A stretch of 64,000 nt of DNA from Flavobacterium sp. YJ01. GTDB taxonomy: Bacteria; Bacteroidota; Bacteroidia; Flavobacteriales; Flavobacteriaceae. A model generated the notes under the pieces. That model made no database searches. It worked only from the letters and a program-made list of their open reading frames with translations, and was not told where the DNA came from. A program made the position numbers and the translations under genes. The stretch covers positions 4,464,001 to 4,528,000 of the forward strand of contig NZ_CP119757.1 of the NCBI RefSeq assembly GCF_029320955.1, read 5' to 3'. Below, in pieces: positions 43,605 through 51,248 of the stretch. Numbering within the stretch: the first letter of the stretch is position 1; each line of letters starts with the position of its first letter.

Positions 43605-44312
43605 TCACTTCGAAGCCAATGCCACATCAACATCCTTTTTCAAATCGTTAAAACCATCTTTTTTGAAAACAACTTTTCCATTTTGATATAAAATTAAAGT
43701 TGGAAAAACCTTTACCGTTTTTAAATCGGCAATTACTTGCGGACTCGTTTCCAAATCAATTTCTATGATTTTTAAATTTTCGCCATATTGTGTTCTGATG
43801 GTTTCTAGAACTGGTTTTACTTTTGTACAAGCGCCACAATATTTAGAGCCAATATCGACCAAAACAGTTTTGTTTTCTGTTATGATTTTATTGTATTCAG
43901 AAAGCGTTAATTTGCTTTTCGAATTGGCATAAAAAGGTTTTCCGTTTCCGATCCAGTTTGCAATTCCGCCTTCTAAACTGTACGCTTCTTTAAAACCGTT
44001 TTTTAATAATTCGTCAGCTAACCAAACGCTTCTTCCAGCTCCAATTGAATAGGTAAAAACGGGTTTTGATTTGTCTAATTTTGCTACTTGTGCCACGTAA
44101 TCTTTCGATTCTAAATTGAAATTTACGGCGCCGTTAATATGGTTTAAAGCAAATTCTTCTGGACCGCGCGCATCAATTATCTGTGGTTTTTTCTCCGCTT
44201 GAATTTTATTGTAAAAAATATCTAACGAAACGGTATTTGAACTTTTATTTTGCGAAAAACCTACTGTTGTTAAAAGCAAAAAAAGTACTGTAAAAATGCT
44301 ATTATTTTTCAT
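43605..44312 (-). CDS. Rhodanese-like domain fused to thioredoxin, secreted, rhodanese nucleophile missing
   Basis: 235 residues with a signal peptide (1-20, cut after GFSQ). Residues 28-128 form a rhodanese domain (IIDARGPEEFALNHINGAVN, LEGGIANWIG), but the active-loop Cys is Ser at 89 (YSIGAGRS), so sulfur transfer by the usual route is unlikely. Residues 133-235 are a thioredoxin with CGAC at 159-162 and the cis-Pro in VFPTLI. In the sulfatase locus it may keep periplasmic thiols reduced or carry sulfur-containing ligands. Confidence 0.88.
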   Translation of the reverse strand: MKNNSIFTVLFLLLTTVGFSQNKSSNTVSLDIFYNKIQAEKKPQIIDARGPEEFALNHINGAVNFNLESKDYVAQVAKLDKSKPVFTYSIGAGRSVWLADELLKNGFKEAYSLEGGIANWIGNGKPFYANSKSKLTLSEYNKIITENKTVLVDIGSKYCGACTKVKPVLETIRTQYGENLKIIEIDLETSPQVIADLKTVKVFPTLILYQNGKVVFKKDGFNDLKKDVDVALASK

Positions 44313-44336
44313 GATAGAAAGGTTTTGATAAAAGCT

Positions 44337-44372
44337 GGCAGTGTATTCAAGGTTGATTTTGAATACACTGCC
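44337..44372 (-). terminator. Strong hairpin after the fatty acid hydroxylase gene
   Basis: GGCAGTGTATTCAA (44337-44350) pairs perfectly with TTGAATACACTGCC (44359-44372). The minus-strand continuation has only about four U residues, so termination may be partial. It sits 30 bases beyond the hydroxylase stop. Confidence 0.65.
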
Positions 44373-44401
44373 GTGCTTTATATTTTATTTACTTATTGAA
44401 A

Positions 44402-45469
44402 TTAAGCTTGTTCTAAAACTGGCGTTTGTTCTTCAGTTTGTACTGTATTTTCTACAGGTTTGGCTTTTAATGGAAATGCCAATACACCTTCAGCAAGAGA
44501 ACTTCCTTCTTTTTTAGATTTGAATATTGGCCATAAAAACTGTGCATACCATTCTTCTTGTTTGTATGATTTTGTTCCATAAGATTCTGGAAATTTACGA
44601 GTGATTAAGCCAGTTCCAAAAATCATATCCCAGATAAAAAACATGTTTCCGAAGTTTCCTTTAAAGTGCCCAACACCGTCTCCGCTTGTGTCTGCGTGGT
44701 GCGCGTGGTGCGTTGCAGGAGTTGAAATCAGTCTTTCTAAAACCCAAGCAATTGGATGTAAAACTTTGTATTTATAAAAAGGTTTGTCCCACGCAATACT
44801 GGAGTGCGCGCCCAAAGTGATGATGCTTTTAATTACTAAAACAAACAAAGCAGGTAATCCTAAACCTAAATAAGTTAAAGTTGCAGTCAAATAGATTTGC
44901 GAAAAGAAAACCGTGTAAATAAAGTTTTGTCTAGAAGCCATCGCCATTCCCATGTAAGGTGCAGAGTGGTGTGTTCTATGAAAACGCCATAAAAATGGTA
45001 CTTGATGATGCAATCTGTGGTACCAATATTGCGTTAAATCGTCGGCAATTGCGATTAGGAAAAATCCACCCCAAAAAGGAACCCATGATAATGAATTTGC
45101 CGCGTTTGGCAATAAATAAGGTAAAGCCGTTAAACTGAAAAAAGCAATTACAGGCGGTAAAAGTAATTTTGGTGCTAAGAAACAAACGATATCAATTTTA
45201 CGTTCTTCGCCAGTCCAATCGTCATCGTATAAACCAGCTGCAAATTCTACAATTCCCAAAACGATTGTAAATACGATTAATCCCCAAGATCTGATATTGG
45301 CAAAAACGGGTTGTGCAAATTCTAGCCAAGAAGGCAATGTCAAATGTGATTCGCTAACTGCTCCTCCCGTTAATTTAAAGTAAAGGTAAATTGCCAATAC
45401 GGGCAATGAATAAATGAAGAAACTAATCGTTAAGTCTCTCACTAATTTTTCTTTTTGAACTATTGCCAT
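44402..45469 (-). CDS. Sterol desaturase / fatty acid hydroxylase superfamily membrane protein
   Basis: 355 residues with four to five membrane helices and the di-iron His boxes HRLHH, HRTHH and HHAHH in the expected order (YWYHRLHHQVPFLW, then RFHRTHHSAP, then THHAHHADTSGDG). A membrane oxygenase acting on a lipid or alkyl chain. In this locus it could hydroxylate an alkyl or steroid skeleton exposed by the sulfatases, or modify a sulfolipid; this is inference from position only. Confidence 0.88.
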   Translation of the reverse strand: MAIVQKEKLVRDLTISFFIYSLPVLAIYLYFKLTGGAVSESHLTLPSWLEFAQPVFANIRSWGLIVFTIVLGIVEFAAGLYDDDWTGEERKIDIVCFLAPKLLLPPVIAFFSLTALPYLLPNAANSLSWVPFWGGFFLIAIADDLTQYWYHRLHHQVPFLWRFHRTHHSAPYMGMAMASRQNFIYTVFFSQIYLTATLTYLGLGLPALFVLVIKSIITLGAHSSIAWDKPFYKYKVLHPIAWVLERLISTPATHHAHHADTSGDGVGHFKGNFGNMFFIWDMIFGTGLITRKFPESYGTKSYKQEEWYAQFLWPIFKSKKEGSSLAEGVLAFPLKAKPVENTVQTEEQTPVLEQA

Positions 45470-45475
45470 GATTTC

Positions 45476-45595
45476 TTATTTTAAAAATTGATTAATTATT
45501 GTTAATCCTCCAGCCAAAATTGCTAGCGGAACTAAAAACAAGATTATCCCAACGACAATCTTTTTTCCTATAATTTCATAGTCTACTCGTTTCAT
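45476..45595 (-). CDS. Small single-helix membrane peptide (39 aa)
   Basis: The ORF from the ATG at 45593-45595 to TAA at 45476 encodes 39 residues: a basic start (MKRVDYEIIGKK) and one hydrophobic helix (about 13-32). It lies six bases upstream of the hydroxylase-type gene on the same strand, and the charged-then-helix layout is typical of real small membrane proteins. No family recognised. Confidence 0.6.
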   Translation of the reverse strand: MKRVDYEIIGKKIVVGIILFLVPLAILAGGLTIINQFLK

Positions 45596-45702
45596 CTGTC
45601 TGATTTTTAATAGTTAATGTAAAACTAAATAAAATATCTTTTAATTCTATGGGTTTAGTAGAATTAAATTAATTGAACTACTAACTTTTTTGTTATATTT
45701 TT

Positions 45703-47628
45703 TTATTTATTCTTTTTGTGAATGCGTTGTCTTAAAACATCTTGCCAATCAATTAGCGGATAAAGATTGTTTTTCTTCGCTTGATTGTCAAATTCCGCCT
45801 GAAGCTCTTTCAGTTTTTCTGGATATTTTTTAGCTAAATCGACTCTTTCGTTAAAGTCAGTGTTTAAGTTATAAAGTTCCCAAACGTCATTATCAAAATT
45901 ACTTGGCTCATCTTTTTTAGATAAAGCATCATTTTGAGTAATATCAATGTAATCAGGATGATGCGGAGCCGAAGCTTTCCAGCCATCTTTATAAAGTGAT
46001 CTTGAACCAAAAATATAGTAATGCTGAATTTTATGTCTTGAAGGTGCTTTAGCGTCAGCATAAGAATAGGCTAGAGAAGTTCCTTGAATTGAATCCTGTT
46101 CAATTCCTCTGATTCTTTCTGGCGCTTTAATTCCGACAGTTTCTAAAGTGGTTGGCAGAATATCAATTACGTGTCCGTATTGTGTACGAATTCCAGGGGT
46201 TTTAATTCCTTTTGGATAATATATAATAAGTGGATTTCTTGTTCCTCCTTCAGAATGAGCGTCTTGTTTTAAATTTCTAAAAGGTGTATTTGCAGCCAAA
46301 GCCCATCCATGCGGATAATTTTCTTTTGTCGCCGCTGGAGTTCCTAATAAATTAGTTTTAGCTAAATTACTTTTCAAAGACTCTTCTTTAATTTTCGGAT
46401 CAGAAAGTTTTCTAAAAGATTCGTCAATTAAACCAATTGAACTTCCTTCTTTACTTGCTCCGTTATCTCCTAAAACAATATAGAAAATGGTATTATCCAG
46501 CTGATTAATAGATTTTAGATGATCTACAATTCGGCTTACCTCATAATCGGTATATTCTAAATATCCAGCGTATATTTCCATAAACTGAGCGTATAGTTTT
46601 TTCTCATCTGGAGATAAAGTATTCCAAGCCGGAACATAAGAATCACGAATTGTTAATTTTGAATCAGAAGGAATTAATCCTAATTTTTTCTGATTGGCAA
46701 TTACTTTATCGCGATAAGCATCCCAACCATCATCAAATTTGCCTTTGTATTTATCGCTCCATTGTTTTTCTACTTGGTGCGGAGAATGTGTTGCTCCCGG
46801 CGCATAGTATAAAAAGAACGGTTTGTTTGGTGCGGCATGTTTCTGACGATCGATATAGGTAATCGCTTTATCTGTAATCAATTCGCTTAAATGTTTTCCT
46901 TTTAAATCGGTTACGAATTCATTTTTAGATTTGTCTTTTTCTGCACCATTTAATTTTGTACTTCCATTTAACCAAGTCTGATCTTCAACCAAATCAGGAT
47001 TGTATTGATCGGTTTGAGAACCTAAGAATCCGTAAAAATGCTCGAAACCTTTTCCAGTTGGCCATCTGTCAAACGGACCCGCATCTGTTGCATCTTCGTC
47101 TGGAGTAACACCATATTTTCCGACTGCAAAAGTGTTGTAACCGTTGTCACGCAAAATCTCTGCAATAGTTCCCGCCGAAGAAGGAAGTCTTCCGTCCCAG
47201 CCAGGAAAACCTGCTGACATAGAAGTATGCGAAAATCCGCCAACATGCACAGCGTGTGAATTACGACCTGTTAACAAAGCAGAACGTGTTGGTGCACAAA
47301 TTGCTGTGGTGTGAAAGTTGGTATAACGTAATCCGTTATTGGCTAGTTTTTCAAATGTAGGTGTATTGATTAAACCTCCAAAAGCGCTTGTCGCTCCGAA
47401 GCCAACATCATCCAATAAAATCCAAACCACGTTTGGTGCGCCTTCTGTTGCTTTTACTGGTTCAATCCAATATTCTTTAGAATCTGCTAAAGTTTTACCC
47501 ACAACACCTTTGTAATTTGGATCAGGTTTTGACTGTCCAAAGCCAAATTGTGCAAAAAGTAAAACTGTAAACAAAAGCCCTTTTTGCGGAGTTTTGAGAT
47601 TTGGTATGTTATTTTTTATTTTTTTCAT
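45703..47628 (-). CDS. Arylsulfatase (S1 family), secreted, tandem copy A
   Basis: 641 residues with a signal peptide (cut near GFGQ at 32). Formylglycine site C111 in CAPTR, metal Asp pair at 73-74 (LLDDVGFG) and metal box GDNGASKEG. The large size and FDRWPTGKGFEHFYGFLG resemble Pseudomonas-type arylsulfatases. The conserved G-K-x-H reads GKYG (K171, G173), so a sulfate-binding His is missing. Strongly similar to the next gene, clearly a tandem duplication. Confidence 0.92.
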   Translation of the reverse strand: MKKIKNNIPNLKTPQKGLLFTVLLFAQFGFGQSKPDPNYKGVVGKTLADSKEYWIEPVKATEGAPNVVWILLDDVGFGATSAFGGLINTPTFEKLANNGLRYTNFHTTAICAPTRSALLTGRNSHAVHVGGFSHTSMSAGFPGWDGRLPSSAGTIAEILRDNGYNTFAVGKYGVTPDEDATDAGPFDRWPTGKGFEHFYGFLGSQTDQYNPDLVEDQTWLNGSTKLNGAEKDKSKNEFVTDLKGKHLSELITDKAITYIDRQKHAAPNKPFFLYYAPGATHSPHQVEKQWSDKYKGKFDDGWDAYRDKVIANQKKLGLIPSDSKLTIRDSYVPAWNTLSPDEKKLYAQFMEIYAGYLEYTDYEVSRIVDHLKSINQLDNTIFYIVLGDNGASKEGSSIGLIDESFRKLSDPKIKEESLKSNLAKTNLLGTPAATKENYPHGWALAANTPFRNLKQDAHSEGGTRNPLIIYYPKGIKTPGIRTQYGHVIDILPTTLETVGIKAPERIRGIEQDSIQGTSLAYSYADAKAPSRHKIQHYYIFGSRSLYKDGWKASAPHHPDYIDITQNDALSKKDEPSNFDNDVWELYNLNTDFNERVDLAKKYPEKLKELQAEFDNQAKKNNLYPLIDWQDVLRQRIHKKNK

Positions 47629-47641
47629 TGTTTCTTTTTTG

Positions 47642-47677
47642 ATTAACCTGCAAGATTTTAAAACCTTGCAGGTTAAT
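47642..47677. repeat. Perfect 13-bp hairpin, AACCTGCAAG type
   Basis: ATTAACCTGCAAG (47642-47654) and CTTGCAGGTTAAT (47665-47677) are exact reverse complements with a 10-base A/T loop. It sits between the two tandem sulfatase genes; the right arm ends just before the upstream gene's stop. Similar design to 41716-41748. Confidence 0.85.
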
Positions 47678-47682
47678 AATCA

Positions 47683-49605
47683 TTATTTTGTAGTTTCTGT
47701 ATCTGCAGGTTTAGTAACTTGTTTTACTAAGTCCTGAAGGGTTTTTCCTTTATCGGCAGCAGTATTATGAATTCTTCTGTTGTAAACATCTTGCCAATCA
47801 ATCAACGGATAAACATTGTTTTCTTTTGCCTGTTCATCAAATAATTTTTGAAGTTCAGCTAATTTTTCAGGATATTTTTTTGCCAAGTTATTACGCTCGT
47901 TAAAATCTTCGTTTAAGTTGTATAATTCCCAAACGTCTGTGTCGAAATTACTTGCAACTGGTTTTTCATTTTTACCTAAAGATTGTTTTACCGCAAATGA
48001 ATCTGGTAAATGCGCAGCAGAAGCTTTCCATCCATCTTTGTAAATGGCTCTGTTTCCGAAAATATAATAATACTGTACTTTATGTAAAGATTCTGCTTTC
48101 GGATTATCTAAGGAAGCTTGAAATGAAGATCCTTGAATGATATCTTGTTTAATTCCTTTGATATATTCTGGCGCTTTAATTCCTGTAATGGCTAAAGTTG
48201 TTGGAAGTAAATCGGTTACGTGGCTGTATTGATTTCTGATACCGCCTTTGTCTTTAATTCCGTTTGGATAAAAAACAATTAAAGGATTTCTTGTCCCACC
48301 TTCAGAATGTGCATCTTGTTTCCAGTTTTTGAAAGGAGCATTTGTTGCTTGCGCCCATCCCAAAGGATAATTGGTATTTAAACCTTTTGCTGTTCCAATT
48401 TCACCAATATTATTTAAGTTGCTTTGAAGATTTTCTTCCTCAGATTTTCCTTGAGAAAATAAACTTTGGTTAATTGTTCCTTGCAAAGTTCCTTCTTTAC
48501 TCGCTCCGTTATCTCCAATCGCAACAAAAATTAAAGTATTATCAAGTTGTCCGCTTTGTTTTAAATAATCAACAACTCTTCCAATTTCATAATCTGTATA
48601 CGTCAAAAATCCTGCGTAAACTTCCATGAATCTTGCATATACTTTTTTCTGATCTGGCGTTAATTTTTTCCATTCTGTAATTAAAGCATTACGTTCTGGT
48701 AAAACTGCATTGGCAGGAATCGTTCCTAATTTCTTCTGATTTGCTAATACTTTTTCGCGGTAAACATCCCAGCCTTCATCAAATTTTCCTTTATAAGATT
48801 CAACCCATTTTTCAGCTACTTGATGAGGTGCGTGAACAGCTCCTGGTGCATAATACAAGAAAAACGGTTTTCCTGGTGCTGCTTTTTGCTGTTTTTGAAT
48901 ATAGCTGATTGCTTTATCAGTAATTAATTCATTTAAGTGACGTCCGTCTGGTTTAATGTGAACTTGATCTTCCACCAAATCAGGATTGTATTGATCGGTT
49001 TGAGAACCTAAGAATCCGTAGAAGTGATCGAAACCTTTTCCAGTTGGCCATCTGTCAAACGGACCTGCATCTGTTGCATCTTCATCTGGCGTAACACCAT
49101 ATTTTCCAACAGCAAAAGTATTGTAACCGTTTTCACGTAAAATCTCTGCGATGGTTCCTTTATCAGAAGGAATTCGTCCGTCCCATCCAGGAAAACCTGC
49201 TGATAAAATAGTATGAGAAAATCCACTAACGTGAACTCTTCCAGAATTTCTTCCTGTTAACAAAGCCGCGCGGGTAGGAGCACAAATTGCTGTTGTATGG
49301 AAGTTGGTATAACGAAGTCCATTGTTGGCAAGATTATCAAAAGTTGGCGTGTTTATTAATCCTCCAAAAGCAGATGCCGCTCCAAATCCGACGTCATCCA
49401 ATAAAATCCAAACCACATTTGGAGCACCTTTTGGCGCTTTTACAGGATCTGGCCAATATTCTTTAGAATCGGCAAGAGTTTTTCCGATTGTTCCTTTAAA
49501 CTCTTGTTGTTCTTGAGCAAAGCCAAATTGCGCAACCAGCAATGCCGTAATCAGAAGCCCTTTTCCAGAGCTTTTGATTGGAGTGGTATTTTTAATTTTT
49601 TTCAT
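47683..49605 (-). CDS. Arylsulfatase (S1 family), secreted, tandem copy B
   Basis: 640 residues with a signal peptide (cut near GFAQ at 31). Formylglycine site C108 in CAPTR, Asp pair at 70-71, GDNGASKEG box. As in copy A the G-K-x-H motif reads GKYG (K168, G170). It lacks a stretch of about 20 residues that copy A has after residue 220 and carries a longer C-terminus. Upstream member of the tandem pair, 150 bases downstream of susD with a repeat between. Confidence 0.92.
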   Translation of the reverse strand: MKKIKNTTPIKSSGKGLLITALLVAQFGFAQEQQEFKGTIGKTLADSKEYWPDPVKAPKGAPNVVWILLDDVGFGAASAFGGLINTPTFDNLANNGLRYTNFHTTAICAPTRAALLTGRNSGRVHVSGFSHTILSAGFPGWDGRIPSDKGTIAEILRENGYNTFAVGKYGVTPDEDATDAGPFDRWPTGKGFDHFYGFLGSQTDQYNPDLVEDQVHIKPDGRHLNELITDKAISYIQKQQKAAPGKPFFLYYAPGAVHAPHQVAEKWVESYKGKFDEGWDVYREKVLANQKKLGTIPANAVLPERNALITEWKKLTPDQKKVYARFMEVYAGFLTYTDYEIGRVVDYLKQSGQLDNTLIFVAIGDNGASKEGTLQGTINQSLFSQGKSEEENLQSNLNNIGEIGTAKGLNTNYPLGWAQATNAPFKNWKQDAHSEGGTRNPLIVFYPNGIKDKGGIRNQYSHVTDLLPTTLAITGIKAPEYIKGIKQDIIQGSSFQASLDNPKAESLHKVQYYYIFGNRAIYKDGWKASAAHLPDSFAVKQSLGKNEKPVASNFDTDVWELYNLNEDFNERNNLAKKYPEKLAELQKLFDEQAKENNVYPLIDWQDVYNRRIHNTAADKGKTLQDLVKQVTKPADTETTK

Positions 49606-49650
49606 CTTTTTAATAGTTTTTAGTTATATGGCTTTTTTAATAGTTGTAAT

Positions 49651-49751
49651 TTTTTAAACACATAGAATCATAGTTTTTAGAATCGATAAGAGGCGTTTCA
49701 TTTGTCTTCCTTATTTATAATTTAAAATCTATGTTTCTATATGTTTAAAAA
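49651..49751. repeat. Inverted repeat, ACACATAGAAACATAGT family, copy 2
   Basis: The arms 49651-49673 and 49729-49751 are reverse complements over 23 bases with two mismatches. They carry the same ACATAGAA-CATAG word as the repeat at 16176-16321. It lies between susD and the first sulfatase and may separate the importer and enzyme transcripts. Confidence 0.82.
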
Positions 49752-49758
49752 TTAATAT

Positions 49759-51231
49759 TTAATATCCAGGATTCTGTGGTAAACCGTCAGGGTTGATATT
49801 TCTTTCACTTTGTGGAATCGGATAAAGATTATTTCTTTCCGAAACAGAGTTTTTAGCCGTTACTTTTTTCACTTCAGTAACCAAAGTTCCCCATCTCACT
49901 AAGTCAAACCATCTTTGTCCTTCTTGAACAAATTCTTTTTTGCGTTCTTCCTGAATTGCCGCTCTAAAAGTGGTTTGATTTAATCCAACTAAATCAACTG
50001 TTACATCTGGCGTTGTAATTGCCTTTCCAAAAGCTCTTCTTCTCACTTGATTAATCAATTCGTACGATTCTGCGGTTGGTCCGCTTTGTTCATTTATCGC
50101 TTCCGCTAAAGACAAAAGAATGTCCGCATAACGAATCACAGGAAAGTTGATTGCCACATTAGAAGGCGTTGCCAAATTGGTCAAATCCAAGTATTTTTTG
50201 AAAATTGGTTTTGGAAAAGTATAAAGTGTTCCTGTTGCAGGATTTAGCAATTGTTTGGCGTAGCTTACATCTCTTCTTTTATCTCCAGCGGCGTAAATAT
50301 CATAAAATAATGCAACGTCAGAAACTATATCGGCAGGTTCTGTTGCTGTAAATCCCGTGAAAGAAGTCGCTTGAAAAGTACTTCCGCTAGAACCATTTCC
50401 TGCTTGATTTGGTTCAAACTGAACAGAGAAAATATGTTCTTTTCCGTTCTTTTTAGTTTTAGTAAAAATATCTTGAAAGTCTTCAAACAAAGCATATCCG
50501 TAACCGCCATTAATCACTTCTCTCGCTTTTAAAATAGTATTTGGCCAATCTTTTCTTGTAATATACACTTTTGCCAAAATCGCTTTTGCAGCTCCAGAAG
50601 TAGCACGTCCAGCATCTGCTGTAGAGTAAGTTGCAGGCAAAGCTTCAGCATCTGTTAAATCTTTAATGATTTGAGCGTAAACTTCTTCGACAGTTGCTCT
50701 ATTGGTTTTTAAGCTTCCTAAATCAATAGATGTTGCTTCATGCAAAACAATCGGAACTCCGCCCCAAAGACGTACTGCTTGAAAATACAATAAACCTCTA
50801 ATGAATTTGGCTTCATTAATCAATCTAGTTTTAATAACTTCTGAGCCTGTTACTTTAGGAATATTATCAATGGCAACATTTGCTCTGTTTATTCCCGCAT
50901 AAATTTGTCTCCAAGCCACTTGAACACGGTCGGTAGTAGCATCGTGAGTTAAAGCGCTCATTGCTCTTACTTGCGGATTGGTTGCAGAAACTCCTGCTGC
51001 TGCATAATCAGAACCCATATCGGTTAAGAAATAAAGGTTTCTTCCAAATAAACTTTGTTCTCCTGGATCAAGGCTTAAAGAAGCATAAACAGCAGTTACA
51101 CTTGCTACAGCATCATCTTGAGTATTAAAATAATTGTCTTCGGTTACAAAAGAGTTTGGGGTTACCTCAAGCTCCGTGCACGATACCAATAAACCGGCAC
51201 TTAAAAGGAATGTTATAATGATCTTTTTCAT
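49759..51231 (-). CDS. RagB/SusD-family nutrient-binding outer-membrane lipoprotein
   Basis: 490 residues with a lipoprotein signal (Cys 18 in LLVSCTELE). The TPR-like helices and the C-terminal blocks NQVRRRAFG, EERKKEFVQEGQRWFDLVRWG and NLYPIPQSERNINP are diagnostic. It lids the SusC barrel and captures the substrate at the cell surface. The neighbouring sulfatases suggest an organosulfate or sulfated glycan ligand. Starts 17 bases after the susC stop. Confidence 0.96.
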   Translation of the reverse strand: MKKIIITFLLSAGLLVSCTELEVTPNSFVTEDNYFNTQDDAVASVTAVYASLSLDPGEQSLFGRNLYFLTDMGSDYAAAGVSATNPQVRAMSALTHDATTDRVQVAWRQIYAGINRANVAIDNIPKVTGSEVIKTRLINEAKFIRGLLYFQAVRLWGGVPIVLHEATSIDLGSLKTNRATVEEVYAQIIKDLTDAEALPATYSTADAGRATSGAAKAILAKVYITRKDWPNTILKAREVINGGYGYALFEDFQDIFTKTKKNGKEHIFSVQFEPNQAGNGSSGSTFQATSFTGFTATEPADIVSDVALFYDIYAAGDKRRDVSYAKQLLNPATGTLYTFPKPIFKKYLDLTNLATPSNVAINFPVIRYADILLSLAEAINEQSGPTAESYELINQVRRRAFGKAITTPDVTVDLVGLNQTTFRAAIQEERKKEFVQEGQRWFDLVRWGTLVTEVKKVTAKNSVSERNNLYPIPQSERNINPDGLPQNPGY

Positions 51232-51248
51232 TTTGATATATTTTTTAC

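Noticed and set aside
46650..46862. Plus-strand ORFs opposite the sulfatase genes
   Set aside because: They are shadow frames of strongly supported genes and show no domain of their own.
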